From BOKV01 sp041739225 (GTDB taxonomy: Bacteria > Pseudomonadota > Alphaproteobacteria > Rhizobiales > Rhizobiaceae): a DNA stretch of 64,000 nucleotides. The notes under the pieces were generated by a model. The model saw only the letters and a program-made list of their open reading frames with translations, did no database searches and was not told where the DNA came from. Shown one piece after another: positions 15,044 through 22,818 of the stretch (position 1 is its first letter; each line of letters opens with the position of its first letter). A program made the translations under genes and the position numbers. The stretch covers positions 1 through 64,000 of the forward strand of contig JBGSOG010000079.1 of NCBI GenBank assembly GCA_041739225.1, given 5' to 3'.

Positions 15044-15736
15044 TCAATCCACAAGAAGCGGCGGAACTTCAGTGATTTTTTCGAGCTTGCGGTAGCGCGC
15101 ATGCCCTTTCGGTTCCTCGGCATGGTCCAGCACCCAATTGAACGACGCCGGAACATGAACCGCGAAACTGCCTGCTGCCAGCGCAGGCAGGATGTCGGAC
15201 TTCAATGAATTGCCGACCATCATGGATTTGTGCGCGCCATGGCCATGCCGGGCGAAAATGCGCGAATACGCTGGTGCATCCTTTTCCGAAACGATCTCAA
15301 CCGCATCAAAATGCCGGTCCAGCCCGGAGGCGGCCAGTTTGCGCTCCTGGTCGAGCAATTCGCCCTTGGTGATGACTATCAGGCGGTAGCGGCCCTTGAG
15401 TGCGGCAAGGGTTTCATCGACACCGGGCAAGGTCTCGATCGGGTGGGCCAGAAGTTCGCGACCCGATTCAAGGATTTCGGCAATCACCGGGGCCGGAACC
15501 TTGCCGCCGGTCACTTCGATGGCGGTTTCGATCATCGAAAGCGTGAAGCCTTTCACGCCGTAACCATAATGGCCGATGTTGCGACGCTCGGCATCTGTCA
15601 ACCGCTCCATCAGATGGTCGCCATCTGCATGGTCCGCCAGCAGATCGCGAAACCGGCCTTGGGTGAAATGATAGTGCCGCTCGTGGTGCCACAGCGTGTC
15701 GTCTGCATCAAAGGCAATGGTGGTGATCGATTTCAT
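15044..15736 (-). CDS. HAD family hydrolase
   Basis: A 230-residue haloacid dehalogenase-fold phosphatase. Motif I is FDADDTLW (residues 8-15, nucleophile Asp), motif II lies in VITKGELLDQERKL (Thr and the following Lys), and motif III/IV in GNSLKSDILPALAAG. The first Asp-x-Asp acts in phosphoryl transfer. The cap insertion lies between motifs I and II. It overlaps the DUF1638 stop by ATGA, so both are one transcript. The substrate is unknown; neighbours suggest a phosphate ester linked to one-carbon or corrinoid metabolism, but that is speculation. Confidence 0.85.
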   Translation of the reverse strand: MKSITTIAFDADDTLWHHERHYHFTQGRFRDLLADHADGDHLMERLTDAERRNIGHYGYGVKGFTLSMIETAIEVTGGKVPAPVIAEILESGRELLAHPIETLPGVDETLAALKGRYRLIVITKGELLDQERKLAASGLDRHFDAVEIVSEKDAPAYSRIFARHGHGAHKSMMVGNSLKSDILPALAAGSFAVHVPASFNWVLDHAEEPKGHARYRKLEKITEVPPLLVD

Positions 15737-16356
15737 TGTGGATTGATCCCCTCCATACTCTGTGCCAAATCGCCATAGCCGGTTCGTACCCGCTCATAGC
15801 GCAGGCCGAGCTTTTGTGCGGCGGCCTGTGCCCTGCGGTCAAGTTCGGCGTCGTCGGACTGGGCCAGATAAACCAGCTTTTCGTAATTGCCGAAATACAT
15901 GTCGCGCAGTTCCGGGTGGCGGTCGAGGCCGAGGGGGCGGGTGACGAAAGCATCAAACTGGCGGGCAAGAAAATCCGTCAGGAAAAAGGCGCGCATGGTC
16001 TCTTCACCCAGCGCCTCGAATTCGGCGTTGCCGAGGAAAAACGAATAGCAATGCGGCCCGGGAATGCGTTCCACGCCATGGCGGGCACAGACAGCGTCAA
16101 GGAGGCCGCCGGTGCCGCAATCTGCATAGGCGATGAAGATGCGCTCAATGCCGACGGCGCGCGCCTCGGTGATTTCGCGCTCAACTTCCGGGGCTATTTT
16201 TTCCGGATGGTTGTGCAGGATGGCCGGCAGGCAAGTCAGTTCGACGTGGTCCATGCCGTTGGCAGCGAGAACGGCTATTGTTTCGCGCGCGATCGCCCCG
16301 CAGGCGATGATGCGGATGCGGGCCGGTTCAAGTTGTGATTCAGCTTCAATTGCCAT
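15733..16356 (-). CDS. DUF1638 domain-containing protein
   Basis: A 207-residue protein with the DUF1638 pattern: IRIIACGAIARE at the start, HVELTCLPAILHNHPEKI near residue 42, FIAYADCGTGGLLD near 76 and PGPHCYSFFLG near 100. The conserved Cys and His residues suggest metal or corrinoid-related chemistry. DUF1638 genes are found near corrinoid methyltransferase genes in several bacteria and archaea (from memory), which agrees with the MttB-like system nearby. The first 63 bases of the gene and 47 bp upstream lie inside a 110-bp block that is repeated exactly at 17594-17703, where it makes a 5' gene fragment. Confidence 0.85.
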   Translation of the reverse strand: MAIEAESQLEPARIRIIACGAIARETIAVLAANGMDHVELTCLPAILHNHPEKIAPEVEREITEARAVGIERIFIAYADCGTGGLLDAVCARHGVERIPGPHCYSFFLGNAEFEALGEETMRAFFLTDFLARQFDAFVTRPLGLDRHPELRDMYFGNYEKLVYLAQSDDAELDRRAQAAAQKLGLRYERVRTGYGDLAQSMEGINPQ

Positions 16357-16403
16357 GGTGATTCAGGCTGGCGCGGAAGCGCCTTGAATGCAAACAGAAA
16401 AAC
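16294..16403. repeat. 110-bp exact direct repeat, copy 1
   Basis: Identical over 110 bp to 17594-17703 (offset exactly 1300). This copy holds the first 21 codons of the DUF1638 gene plus 47 bp of its upstream region. The left edge (T versus C at the preceding base) and right edge (A versus G) are sharp. The two copies enclose the AT-rich SGNH gene region. Confidence 0.97.
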
Positions 16404-16507
16404 AGAAGGCAAGCTACAGATTTTCCGGTAAATTGCCGGTCAGCAGATATACAATCCAAAAGCAACAACAAGTTAAAAAATTTGTTTTTGGGTAGATGAT
16501 TTTGCAA

Positions 16508-17377
16508 CTATTTTAGTCCTAGCGTTTCTAAAAAGTGCCCCGCAAGTTTTCTAGCGCCCTTCGAATTTGCGTGTATTTCATCATTCCATTCGTTTCCTAT
16601 TTTATTTCGGAAATCTACAATTACGCTATTTTTCAATTTTTTCTCCAAATCCAGAAGCATATCGTAATACTTATCTATCATTTTTTTGACAATATTTCTT
16701 TGAAGGTATGTTTTTCCATTATATCCGAGCGCCTCGAAGCGCCGGCCCAGAAAAATTCCATCAGGTTCGGGCCTTGCGTAATCATAGCCATGGAAAATGA
16801 CCTTGGTGTCTTTGCCTGTCCAGACTTTAACTTCCTTTGAGATACTATCGAGATGATAACTTGACACATCAAGAAAATTATCAAATTCAACTTCTTTTAT
16901 GTATGCAGATGGTGGTTTTTGCTCGCCAACTTCCTCGAATTTATGAACATAAAATTTTAAATTTACAAAGAAATCGACACCACCGCCAGAGAAAATGAAA
17001 TAATCATGTATTCCTGATTGCAGTCCAACCTTATACTGTTTGGTGATAACCATGTTAGAAAGCGTATCCCCCGGCCAACCAATATTGGATACTTCAAAGC
17101 CAAAACCACTCATCTTGCTTCCCAGCACATCTACAAAAGTCATTGGCTGACCTGGCACGCCATGGAATATGTTTACCCATGAATCTCCCTCAGCAAGAAA
17201 TTTAAGCGTCCTCTTGTGTTTCTCTGGCGACTGATCCGTGAACGCGGCGTGCAGAATTTCTTCATTGCTGTCGCTTTGTAAATCGGCAGGATCAAACCCG
17301 TCCCGAAAAGCCAATTTGAAAATTTTGTCTGGATGGGGCTGAGCTTTGAACAGCCTAGAAATCTTGGAATTGCTCAT
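16508..17377 (-). CDS. SGNH/GDSL-like hydrolase on an AT-rich insert
   Basis: A 289-residue protein from the ATG at 17377, which has GGAAAGGA about ten bases upstream (the frame could extend six codons further). Block I is FLAEGDSW with Ser66, and block V is DEIHANSKG with Asp266 and His269, the SGNH Asp-x-x-His pair. Block III reads FSGGGVDFF where the family normally has GGND, so the oxyanion Asn appears replaced by Val. No signal peptide. The DNA is clearly richer in A+T and in Lys/Ile/Phe/Asn codons than the surroundings, and the segment is bounded by 110-bp direct repeats, pointing to recent acquisition. Function as esterase or acyl hydrolase is likely only if the altered block is tolerated. 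Confidence 0.72.
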   Translation of the reverse strand: MSNSKISRLFKAQPHPDKIFKLAFRDGFDPADLQSDSNEEILHAAFTDQSPEKHKRTLKFLAEGDSWVNIFHGVPGQPMTFVDVLGSKMSGFGFEVSNIGWPGDTLSNMVITKQYKVGLQSGIHDYFIFSGGGVDFFVNLKFYVHKFEEVGEQKPPSAYIKEVEFDNFLDVSSYHLDSISKEVKVWTGKDTKVIFHGYDYARPEPDGIFLGRRFEALGYNGKTYLQRNIVKKMIDKYYDMLLDLEKKLKNSVIVDFRNKIGNEWNDEIHANSKGARKLAGHFLETLGLK

Positions 17378-17407
17378 TGCAAGCTTCCTTTCCAACGTCT
17401 CGCAAAA

Positions 17408-17656
17408 TTACTTTGACAAAATAAGAGGATATAAGAGTCCAATGAAAAGTAAATATATGAGCAATGATTGCAAGCATTGAATTTTCACAAACCGGCCCGA
17501 TACAAATATATTTTGCCTCATAAAATATCGCGCTCTGGAGGACGCACGCACTTCGGTGAAAAAAGTACTTTGGAAAAAAGTAGTAACTGAACCCGCCCCG
17601 CAGGCGATGATGCGGATGCGGGCCGGTTCAAGTTGTGATTCAGCTTCAATTGCCAT
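17408..17656 (-). pseudogene. truncated duplicate of the DUF1638 gene start
   Basis: The first 20-21 codons are identical to the intact gene at 15733-16356 because they lie in the direct repeat; after the repeat the frame continues for about 60 codons of AT-rich sequence encoding hydrophobic residues (ending LLIYLLFIGLLYPLILSK) and stops. The native promoter and ribosome binding site region came with the repeat, so the fragment could still be translated. Confidence 0.75.
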
Positions 17657-17703
17657 GGTGATTCAGGCTGGCGCGGAAGCGCCTTGAATGCAAACAGAAA
17701 AAC
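17594..17703. repeat. 110-bp exact direct repeat, copy 2 (with duplicated DUF1638 5' end)
   Basis: Second copy of the block at 16294-16403. Read on the minus strand it restarts the DUF1638 coding sequence (MAIEAESQLEPARIR...) from 17656, then runs into unrelated AT-rich sequence and stops at 17408, so it is a truncated, probably non-functional gene start. It ends 3 bp before the first possible ATG of the BciA-like gene. Confidence 0.97.
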
Positions 17704-17706
17704 GAC

Positions 17707-18774
17707 ATGCTGTGTTGGGGTTTGGCCCGGCAGATCGACATGGTTGCGAAAGACGCTGAACAAATGGATGAAGCAGGCAAAGTGGCAGGAAACAGGGCAA
17801 AGCGCATGCGGGTGCTGGTGCCGGGGGCCAGCGGTACCATCGGGCGCGCAACAGTCGCGGCGCTGGCAAGCCATGGTCATGATGTTGTTGGTCTGGTGCG
17901 CAAAGGCGCTCAAGCCAAGCTGTCGGCGCTGGCGGAATTTGCCGGAGCAACCATTGTTGAAAGTGAAGTCACTGAAAAGGAATTGTTGCTGCGCGACGTG
18001 TTTTCCGGTGCGCGTTTTGATGCGATTGTTTCCTGCCTTGCCTCACGCACCGGCGCGCCGCGTGATGCCTGGGCCATCGACCACCGGGCGCAACTGAATT
18101 TGCTGGATCTGGCGAAGGAAAGCCGCGTCAGCCAATTCGTGCTGTTGTCGGCGATCTGTGTGCAGATGCCGCTGCTGGAGTTTCAGCGGGCCAAGCTGGC
18201 TTTTGAAGCTGCGTTGCGAGCCAGCGGTTTGCGATGGTCGATTGTCCGGCCGACGGCGTTTTTCAAGTCGCTTTCGGGGCAGGCACAGCGGGTGCGGGAC
18301 GGGCGGCCGTTTCTGGTTTTCGGCGACGGGAAACTGACGGCATGCAAGCCGATTTCGGATCGCGACACCGGCGAGTTTCTGGCGCGGTGCCTGACCGACG
18401 AGAGCCTTGCCAACCGCATCCTGCCTGTCGGCGGTCCGGGAAATGCAATCACGCCGCTCGACCAGGGGGAAATGCTTTTTTCAGCTTTCGCCATGAAGCC
18501 GCGTTTCCGGCATGTACCGGTGGCAATGATCGACGCGATCATTGGTGGCTTGTCGATTGCCGGTTTTCTCTCTTCGGGTGCGGCGGAAAAGGCAGAACTT
18601 GCCCGGATTGGCCGATACTATGCAACGCAATCCATGCTCGTACTGGACGAAACAACCGGTCGCTACAGTGCCGCGCTTACGCCGACTTTTGGAGCCGATA
18701 CGCTGGAAGCGCATTACCGGCGCCTGGCGCACGGAGAAGTGGATGTCGGCCTGGGTGAACACGCGGTGTTCTGA
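17707..18774 (+). CDS. BciA-like divinyl chlorophyllide 8-vinyl-reductase homologue (SDR fold)
   Basis: An atypical short-chain dehydrogenase of up to 355 residues. The NAD(P) motif is VLVPGASGTIGRA near residues 36-48, followed by DAIVSCLASRTGAPRDAWAIDH, LLSAICVQMPLLEFQRAKL, SIVRPTAFFKSLSGQ and FGDGKLTACKPISDRD. These segments are strikingly those of BciA, which reduces the 8-vinyl group of (proto)chlorophyllide. Internal ATGs at 17740, 17764 and 17806 are alternative starts; none has a strong SD. No other bacteriochlorophyll gene is in the window. Either the host is an aerobic anoxygenic phototroph with bciA outside its photosynthesis cluster, or this is a non-photosynthetic homologue. Confidence 0.75.
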   Translation: MLCWGLARQIDMVAKDAEQMDEAGKVAGNRAKRMRVLVPGASGTIGRATVAALASHGHDVVGLVRKGAQAKLSALAEFAGATIVESEVTEKELLLRDVFSGARFDAIVSCLASRTGAPRDAWAIDHRAQLNLLDLAKESRVSQFVLLSAICVQMPLLEFQRAKLAFEAALRASGLRWSIVRPTAFFKSLSGQAQRVRDGRPFLVFGDGKLTACKPISDRDTGEFLARCLTDESLANRILPVGGPGNAITPLDQGEMLFSAFAMKPRFRHVPVAMIDAIIGGLSIAGFLSSGAAEKAELARIGRYYATQSMLVLDETTGRYSAALTPTFGADTLEAHYRRLAHGEVDVGLGEHAVF

Positions 18775-18800
18775 AAAAGGCGGGCCTCAAGCCCGCCTTG
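18775..18800 (-). terminator. terminator of the corrinoid protein gene
   Basis: Stem AAGGCGGGC / GCCCGCCTT with a 5-base loop. On the minus strand it is followed by five T, matching a Rho-independent terminator 23 bp after the corrinoid protein stop; on the plus strand the T run is weak but it may still end the BciA-like transcript. Confidence 0.85.
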
Positions 18801-18822
18801 AACCTGCTTTGAAGATTGAATC

Positions 18823-19512
18823 TCAGCGCTGGTTGTGGCGGCGGGCGACATAATCCTTTGCGGTTTCCACCGCCACTGCCGCGTCGCGGCAATAGGCATC
18901 GGCGCCAATGGCCTTGCTGAATTCCTCGTTGAGCGGTGCCCCGCCAACCAGAACGACGTAATCGTCGCGAATGCCTTTCTGGATCATCGTGTCGATGACG
19001 ACTTTCATGTAGGGCATGGTGGTGGTCAAAAGCGCCGACATGCCAAGAATGTCTGGCTTGTGGGTTTCGAGTGCATTCAGGTATTTGTCGACGTCGGAGT
19101 TGATGCCCAGGTCGTAGACGTCAAAGCCGGCGCCTTCCATCATCATGCCTACAAGGTTCTTGCCGATGTCGTGGATGTCGCCCTTGACAGTGCCGATGAC
19201 CATGGAACCAAGTTTCGGGGCGCCGGTTTCGGCGAGCAACGGGCGCAGGATGTTCATGCCTGTCTTCATTGCATTGGCAGCCAATAGCACTTCGGGAACG
19301 AAAAGGATGCCGTCGCGGAAGTCGACGCCAACGATGCGCATGCCTTCGACCAATGCCTTTGTGAGAACTTCATAGGGAGTCCAGCCGCGTTCCAGCAGGA
19401 TGTGCGTGGCTTCCTCGATCTCTTCCTTCAACCCGTCATACAGGTCGTCGTACATCTGAAGTACCAGATCGTCGTCGGAGAGTTCAGACAGGATGATTTC
19501 ATCATCGGCCAT
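18823..19512 (-). CDS. corrinoid (cobalamin-binding) methyl carrier protein, MtbC/MttC-like
   Basis: A 229-residue corrinoid protein with the helical cap (about residues 12-95, ending in FVPEVLLAANAMKTGMNIL) and Rossmann cobalamin domain (about 100-226). The cobalt-ligand motif is GDIHDIGKNLV with His114; LGMSALLTTTMP and VLVGGAPL complete the B12 site. It carries the methyl group between the MttB-type methyltransferase, encoded divergently 308 bp away, and the pterin methyltransferase. The N-terminus is very acidic (DDEIILSELSDDD). A terminator follows the stop. Family certain; partner inferred from proximity. Confidence 0.93.
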   Translation of the reverse strand: MADDEIILSELSDDDLVLQMYDDLYDGLKEEIEEATHILLERGWTPYEVLTKALVEGMRIVGVDFRDGILFVPEVLLAANAMKTGMNILRPLLAETGAPKLGSMVIGTVKGDIHDIGKNLVGMMMEGAGFDVYDLGINSDVDKYLNALETHKPDILGMSALLTTTMPYMKVVIDTMIQKGIRDDYVVLVGGAPLNEEFSKAIGADAYCRDAAVAVETAKDYVARRHNQR

Positions 19513-19820
19513 GTTTGGTTCCCTTGTGGCGGATATTCCGTTGCATGCATCTAGAATGCGTTTTTCCGGCGAAGACGGTGCCTGAAACGACTTTCGTTCC
19601 GATATTTGCGACCGATCAGTCTCTTATGGCAAATAGGCGATAGTCATTGATTTGCCAAGCGGTGCAATTGTGCCCACGAGATTGGCAATTTGCGTCAAGC
19701 TGCGACGCTGGCAGGCGAAAGAACGGCGCGCCATGCGTTACGGTTGGCGGGAATTGATTGAAGGGAAGTGCTGCCGTCTGGCAGAAATGCTTCGTGTATC
19801 GCAAACAAGGACAGTCTGGC
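19513..19820. other. divergent promoter region between corrinoid protein and MttB-like genes
   Basis: 308 bp holding both promoters. An inverted pair ATTTGCCAA / TTGGCAATT, 24 bp apart, lies near 19649-19691 and is the best candidate for a regulator site. The ATATAAAGA-type palindrome seen at 10546 and 26791 is absent, so control of these two genes probably differs from that of the pterin methyltransferase operon. Confidence 0.45.
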
Positions 19821-21401
19821 ATGAGCGACATTGAAGTCACTGGCAGCGAACCGGCAGTGCCGGAAAATGCCCGACGCGGGCGTGGCGCAGGCGGCGGTGC
19901 GACAGCGCGGCGCCAGGCACGCAGTGCTGCAAGGCCGGTTTCCATGGCATTTATCACCCGCAATCTGGCACCAACCGACATCTTGTCTGCCGAAGCGGTG
20001 GAAATTATCGAGCACAATGCCGACATCTTGATGGAGGAAGTCGGCGTTGAATTCCGCGAAGATGCAGAAGCGCTCAAAATGTGGAAGGATGCCGGTGCCG
20101 ATGTGCGCGGCGAGCGGGTTCACCTGCCCAAAGGCCTTTGCCGCGAATTGATGAAGACCGCGCCACGCCAGTTCACGCAGCATGCGCGCAACAGCGAGCG
20201 CAACGTCGAAATCGGCGGGCGCCATACGGTGTTTGCACCGGTTTACGGCCCGCCTTTCGTGCGCGACCTGGACGGCAACCGGCGTTACGCGACCATCGCC
20301 GATTTCCGTGACTTTGTGAAACTCGCTTACATCGCACCAGCGATGCACCATTCCGGCGGCACGGTTTGCGAGCCGGTTGATGTGCCAGTCAACAAGCGCC
20401 ACCTCGACATGGTGTATACGCATGTGCGCTACTCCGACAAACCGTTCATGGGTTCAGTCACTGCGCCGGAGCGGGCAGAAGACACCGTGAAAATGGCACA
20501 ATTGGTGTTTGGCGAAGATTTCGTTGACCGCAATTGCGTGCTGACAAGCCTGATCAACTGCAATTCGCCGATGGTGATGGATGCCACCATGCTCGGTGCG
20601 TTGAAGGTCTATGCCAAGGCCAACCAGGCTACGATCATCTCGCCGTTCATTGTTGGCGGGGCGATGAGCCCGGTAACGGTGGCAGGCACCCTGACGCAGG
20701 TCCTGTGCGAGGCAACCAGCGCAATTGCATTTACCCAATTGTGCCGCAAAGGCGCACCGGTGATTTTTGGTACATTCGCTACTGCAATCTCGATGCAGTC
20801 GGGAGCGCCGTCGTTTGGCACGCCAGAGCCAGCCATGGTTTTGCTTGGAGCGGCGCAATTTGCCCGCAGGTACAATTTGCCGTTCCGCTCCGGCGGGGCG
20901 CTGACCGGTGCAAAACTCCCGGATGCCCAGGCAGCCTATGAAAGCGCCAACACACTGTGGCCGGCAATGATGGGCGGCGTCAATTTCATGCTGCACGCAG
21001 CTGGATGGCTGGAAGGCGGGCTGGTTTCCTCGTTTGAAAAATTCGTCATGGATTGCGACCAGTTGGCTGCACACCAGAAGATGGCAGGTGGTATCGACAT
21101 GAGCGAGAACGGCCAGGCGATGGGCGCAATCCGGGAGGTGGGGCCAGGCAATCATTATCTGGGTGCAACGCATACCCGTGAAAATTTCCAGACGGCGTTT
21201 CACGTCTCGAACGTTGCCGACAACAATTCGTTTGAGCAATGGGAGATCGAGGGTGGCAAGCGCACCGAAGAGCGGGCCAATACAATCGCCCGCCAATGGC
21301 TGGAACAATATGAGCCGCCGATGCTGGATCAGGGCATTGATGAATCGCTAAAGGATTTCATGCGGCAGAAAAAGGATTCAATGCCCGACGCCTTCACTTG
21401 A
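19821..21401 (+). CDS. MttB-family (trimethylamine methyltransferase family) corrinoid methyltransferase, non-pyrrolysine
   Basis: A 526-residue MttB-superfamily protein. It starts at the ATG at 19821, which has AAGGA ten bases upstream; the longer frame has no SD. Visible landmarks: VSMAFITRNLAPTDILSAEAVE, EEVGVEFRED, VYGPPFVRDLDGNRRYATIADF, SLINCNSPMVMD, VIFGTFATAISMQSGAPSFGTPEPA and GNHYLGATHTRENFQTAFHVSNVADNNSFEQW. The frame has no in-frame TAG, so it lacks the pyrrolysine codon of archaeal MttB and belongs with MtgB (glycine betaine), MtpB (proline betaine) and MtcB (carnitine)-like enzymes. It should demethylate a quaternary amine to the corrinoid protein encoded divergently. The N-terminus has a Gly/Arg-rich extension of about 45 residues. 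Substrate undetermined. Confidence 0.92.
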   Translation: MSDIEVTGSEPAVPENARRGRGAGGGATARRQARSAARPVSMAFITRNLAPTDILSAEAVEIIEHNADILMEEVGVEFREDAEALKMWKDAGADVRGERVHLPKGLCRELMKTAPRQFTQHARNSERNVEIGGRHTVFAPVYGPPFVRDLDGNRRYATIADFRDFVKLAYIAPAMHHSGGTVCEPVDVPVNKRHLDMVYTHVRYSDKPFMGSVTAPERAEDTVKMAQLVFGEDFVDRNCVLTSLINCNSPMVMDATMLGALKVYAKANQATIISPFIVGGAMSPVTVAGTLTQVLCEATSAIAFTQLCRKGAPVIFGTFATAISMQSGAPSFGTPEPAMVLLGAAQFARRYNLPFRSGGALTGAKLPDAQAAYESANTLWPAMMGGVNFMLHAAGWLEGGLVSSFEKFVMDCDQLAAHQKMAGGIDMSENGQAMGAIREVGPGNHYLGATHTRENFQTAFHVSNVADNNSFEQWEIEGGKRTEERANTIARQWLEQYEPPMLDQGIDESLKDFMRQKKDSMPDAFT

Positions 21402-21493
21402 AAGGGTCAAGACGCGCCTGAGGCTCACACACGGACGAACGTGGGCAACAAACTGCATCGCCAGGTTTGGGACGGGATTTTTCGCGTGATCGA

Positions 21494-22189
21494 ATGAGAA
21501 AGACCGCGACCTTGACCGGGATTTTGCAGGAGTACGGCCTGCATTCACTGGGCTGGTTCCGGCTTGAGGCTTCGGACAATATTGCTGCTGGAAAAATGCA
21601 AGAAGGCGCGGTTGCCAATTTGTTTGGCAGCACCCGCGCAATGTGGGACATTTTCACCGAGAGTGCGGAATTTGACGATGGCCTAGCTGACCCGCTGGAC
21701 CGTTTCACGAAGCGCATTGTGCTCGACGCCATCGGTATTTCCGGGGAGCAAGCAAACGCGATATTCCCCTTCGGCGAGACGGTTTATCCGTTCCAACGGT
21801 TTGCCAAACGCGCCGCAGGGCTGCAGTCTTCTCCGCTCGGAATTTTGATGCATCCCCGCTATGGTTTGTGGCATGCGCTGCGTGCGGCTGTGGTTTTTAC
21901 CGGTGGCGATCTTGTTTGCGATCCACTTGAGAAAATGATTCATCCCTGTGATGAATGTGTTGCAAAACCTTGCCTAAGTGCTTGTCCTGTAACTGCTTTT
22001 TCGGTTGACGGATTTGATGTGGCGGCCTGTCGTTCATGGATTGATTCTACTTCAAGTTCCGGTTTTGATTCAACAGGGCCAGACTGCATGGCAGATGGCT
22101 GTGCGGCCCGCAATGCCTGTCCTGTCGGGCAGGAGTATCGATACAAACCGGACCAAATCCGTTTTCACATGCTGGCATTCAAAAAATAG
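21494..22189 (+). CDS. double-[4Fe-4S] ferredoxin-like protein, QueG-related
   Basis: A 231-residue protein from the ATG at 21494. Residues about 150-220 hold two cluster motifs: CDECVAKPCLSACP (C-x2-C-x4-C-x3-CP) and DCMADGCAARNACPVG. The N-terminal part (LQEYGLHSLGWFRLEASD, later HPRYGLWHALRAAVVF) resembles epoxyqueuosine reductase/reductive dehalogenase-like proteins but is much shorter, so it may be an electron donor rather than an enzyme. It follows the MttB-like gene by 92 bp on the same strand. A role in giving low-potential electrons to the RACE activator is attractive but unproven; it may simply be a standalone rhizobial ferredoxin. Confidence 0.7.
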   Translation: MRKTATLTGILQEYGLHSLGWFRLEASDNIAAGKMQEGAVANLFGSTRAMWDIFTESAEFDDGLADPLDRFTKRIVLDAIGISGEQANAIFPFGETVYPFQRFAKRAAGLQSSPLGILMHPRYGLWHALRAAVVFTGGDLVCDPLEKMIHPCDECVAKPCLSACPVTAFSVDGFDVAACRSWIDSTSSSGFDSTGPDCMADGCAARNACPVGQEYRYKPDQIRFHMLAFKK

Positions 22190-22242
22190 TTTTGGCTGCC
22201 CAAGGATCGTCACGGCTTGAGCGTCCAAGTATCAGGATGAAC

Positions 22243-22818
22243 ATGGTCACGATTGAGGCGACGGCACCAGACGGCAAGGAAGACGATCATGACGGTCTGG
22301 CTCGACTGGCACAGGCCGGCGACCGGGCAGCTTTCGCGCGTCTGCTTGAAGCCAATTATGACCTGATATTTCGTATGGCCTGGCGTTGGAGCGGAAACCG
22401 CGAGGATGGCGAAGACATCGCCCAGGAAGTGTGCATGCGGCTCGGACGGACAATTGCCAGCTGGCGCGGCGAGGGTGCCTTTCGGACCTGGCTCCACCAG
22501 TTAACGCTCAATTCTGCCCGCGATCATCTGCGAAGCCGCAGCCGTCGAGGTCGCTTGGCGGAAGCAGTGAAAATTCATGCGCTTGTGGAAGAAGCAGTGC
22601 ATTGCGAGCCTGGCGATCCGGCGGAAGCGTTGTGGGGCGCAGTTCGTCAATTGCCGCCCAAGCAATGTGATGCGGTATTGCTCGTGCATGGTGAGGGGCT
22701 TTCACATGCGCAAGCAGCTGCCGCGATGAAATGCAGCGAAAGCACGATTTCATGGCACATTCACGAGGCCCGCAAGCGGCTGAAAATCCTGATGAAGGCT
22801 GGAGGCAGCCATGACTGA
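22243..22818 (+). CDS. RNA polymerase ECF sigma factor
   Basis: A 191-residue extracytoplasmic-function sigma factor with region 2 at about residues 25-95 (FARLLEANYDLIFRMAW, then NREDGEDIAQEVCMRLG) and region 4 at about 125-185 (LPPKQCDAVLLVHGEGLSHAQAAAAMKCSESTISWHIHEARKRL). AGGA five bases before the ATG at 22243 supports this start over upstream TTG/ATG choices. It overlaps the next gene by 8 bp, and that protein has an anti-sigma-like N-terminus, a common sigma/anti-sigma arrangement. Signal unknown. Confidence 0.88.
   Translation: MVTIEATAPDGKEDDHDGLARLAQAGDRAAFARLLEANYDLIFRMAWRWSGNREDGEDIAQEVCMRLGRTIASWRGEGAFRTWLHQLTLNSARDHLRSRSRRGRLAEAVKIHALVEEAVHCEPGDPAEALWGAVRQLPPKQCDAVLLVHGEGLSHAQAAAAMKCSESTISWHIHEARKRLKILMKAGGSHD

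Noticed and set aside
16290..17710. A composite transposon or integron around the SGNH gene
   Set aside because: No transposase, integrase or terminal inverted repeats were found; only the long direct repeat is present.
19821..21401. Possible pyrrolysine (in-frame TAG) in the MttB-like gene
   Set aside because: The frame runs from start to stop without any in-frame stop codon, so no amber recoding is needed.
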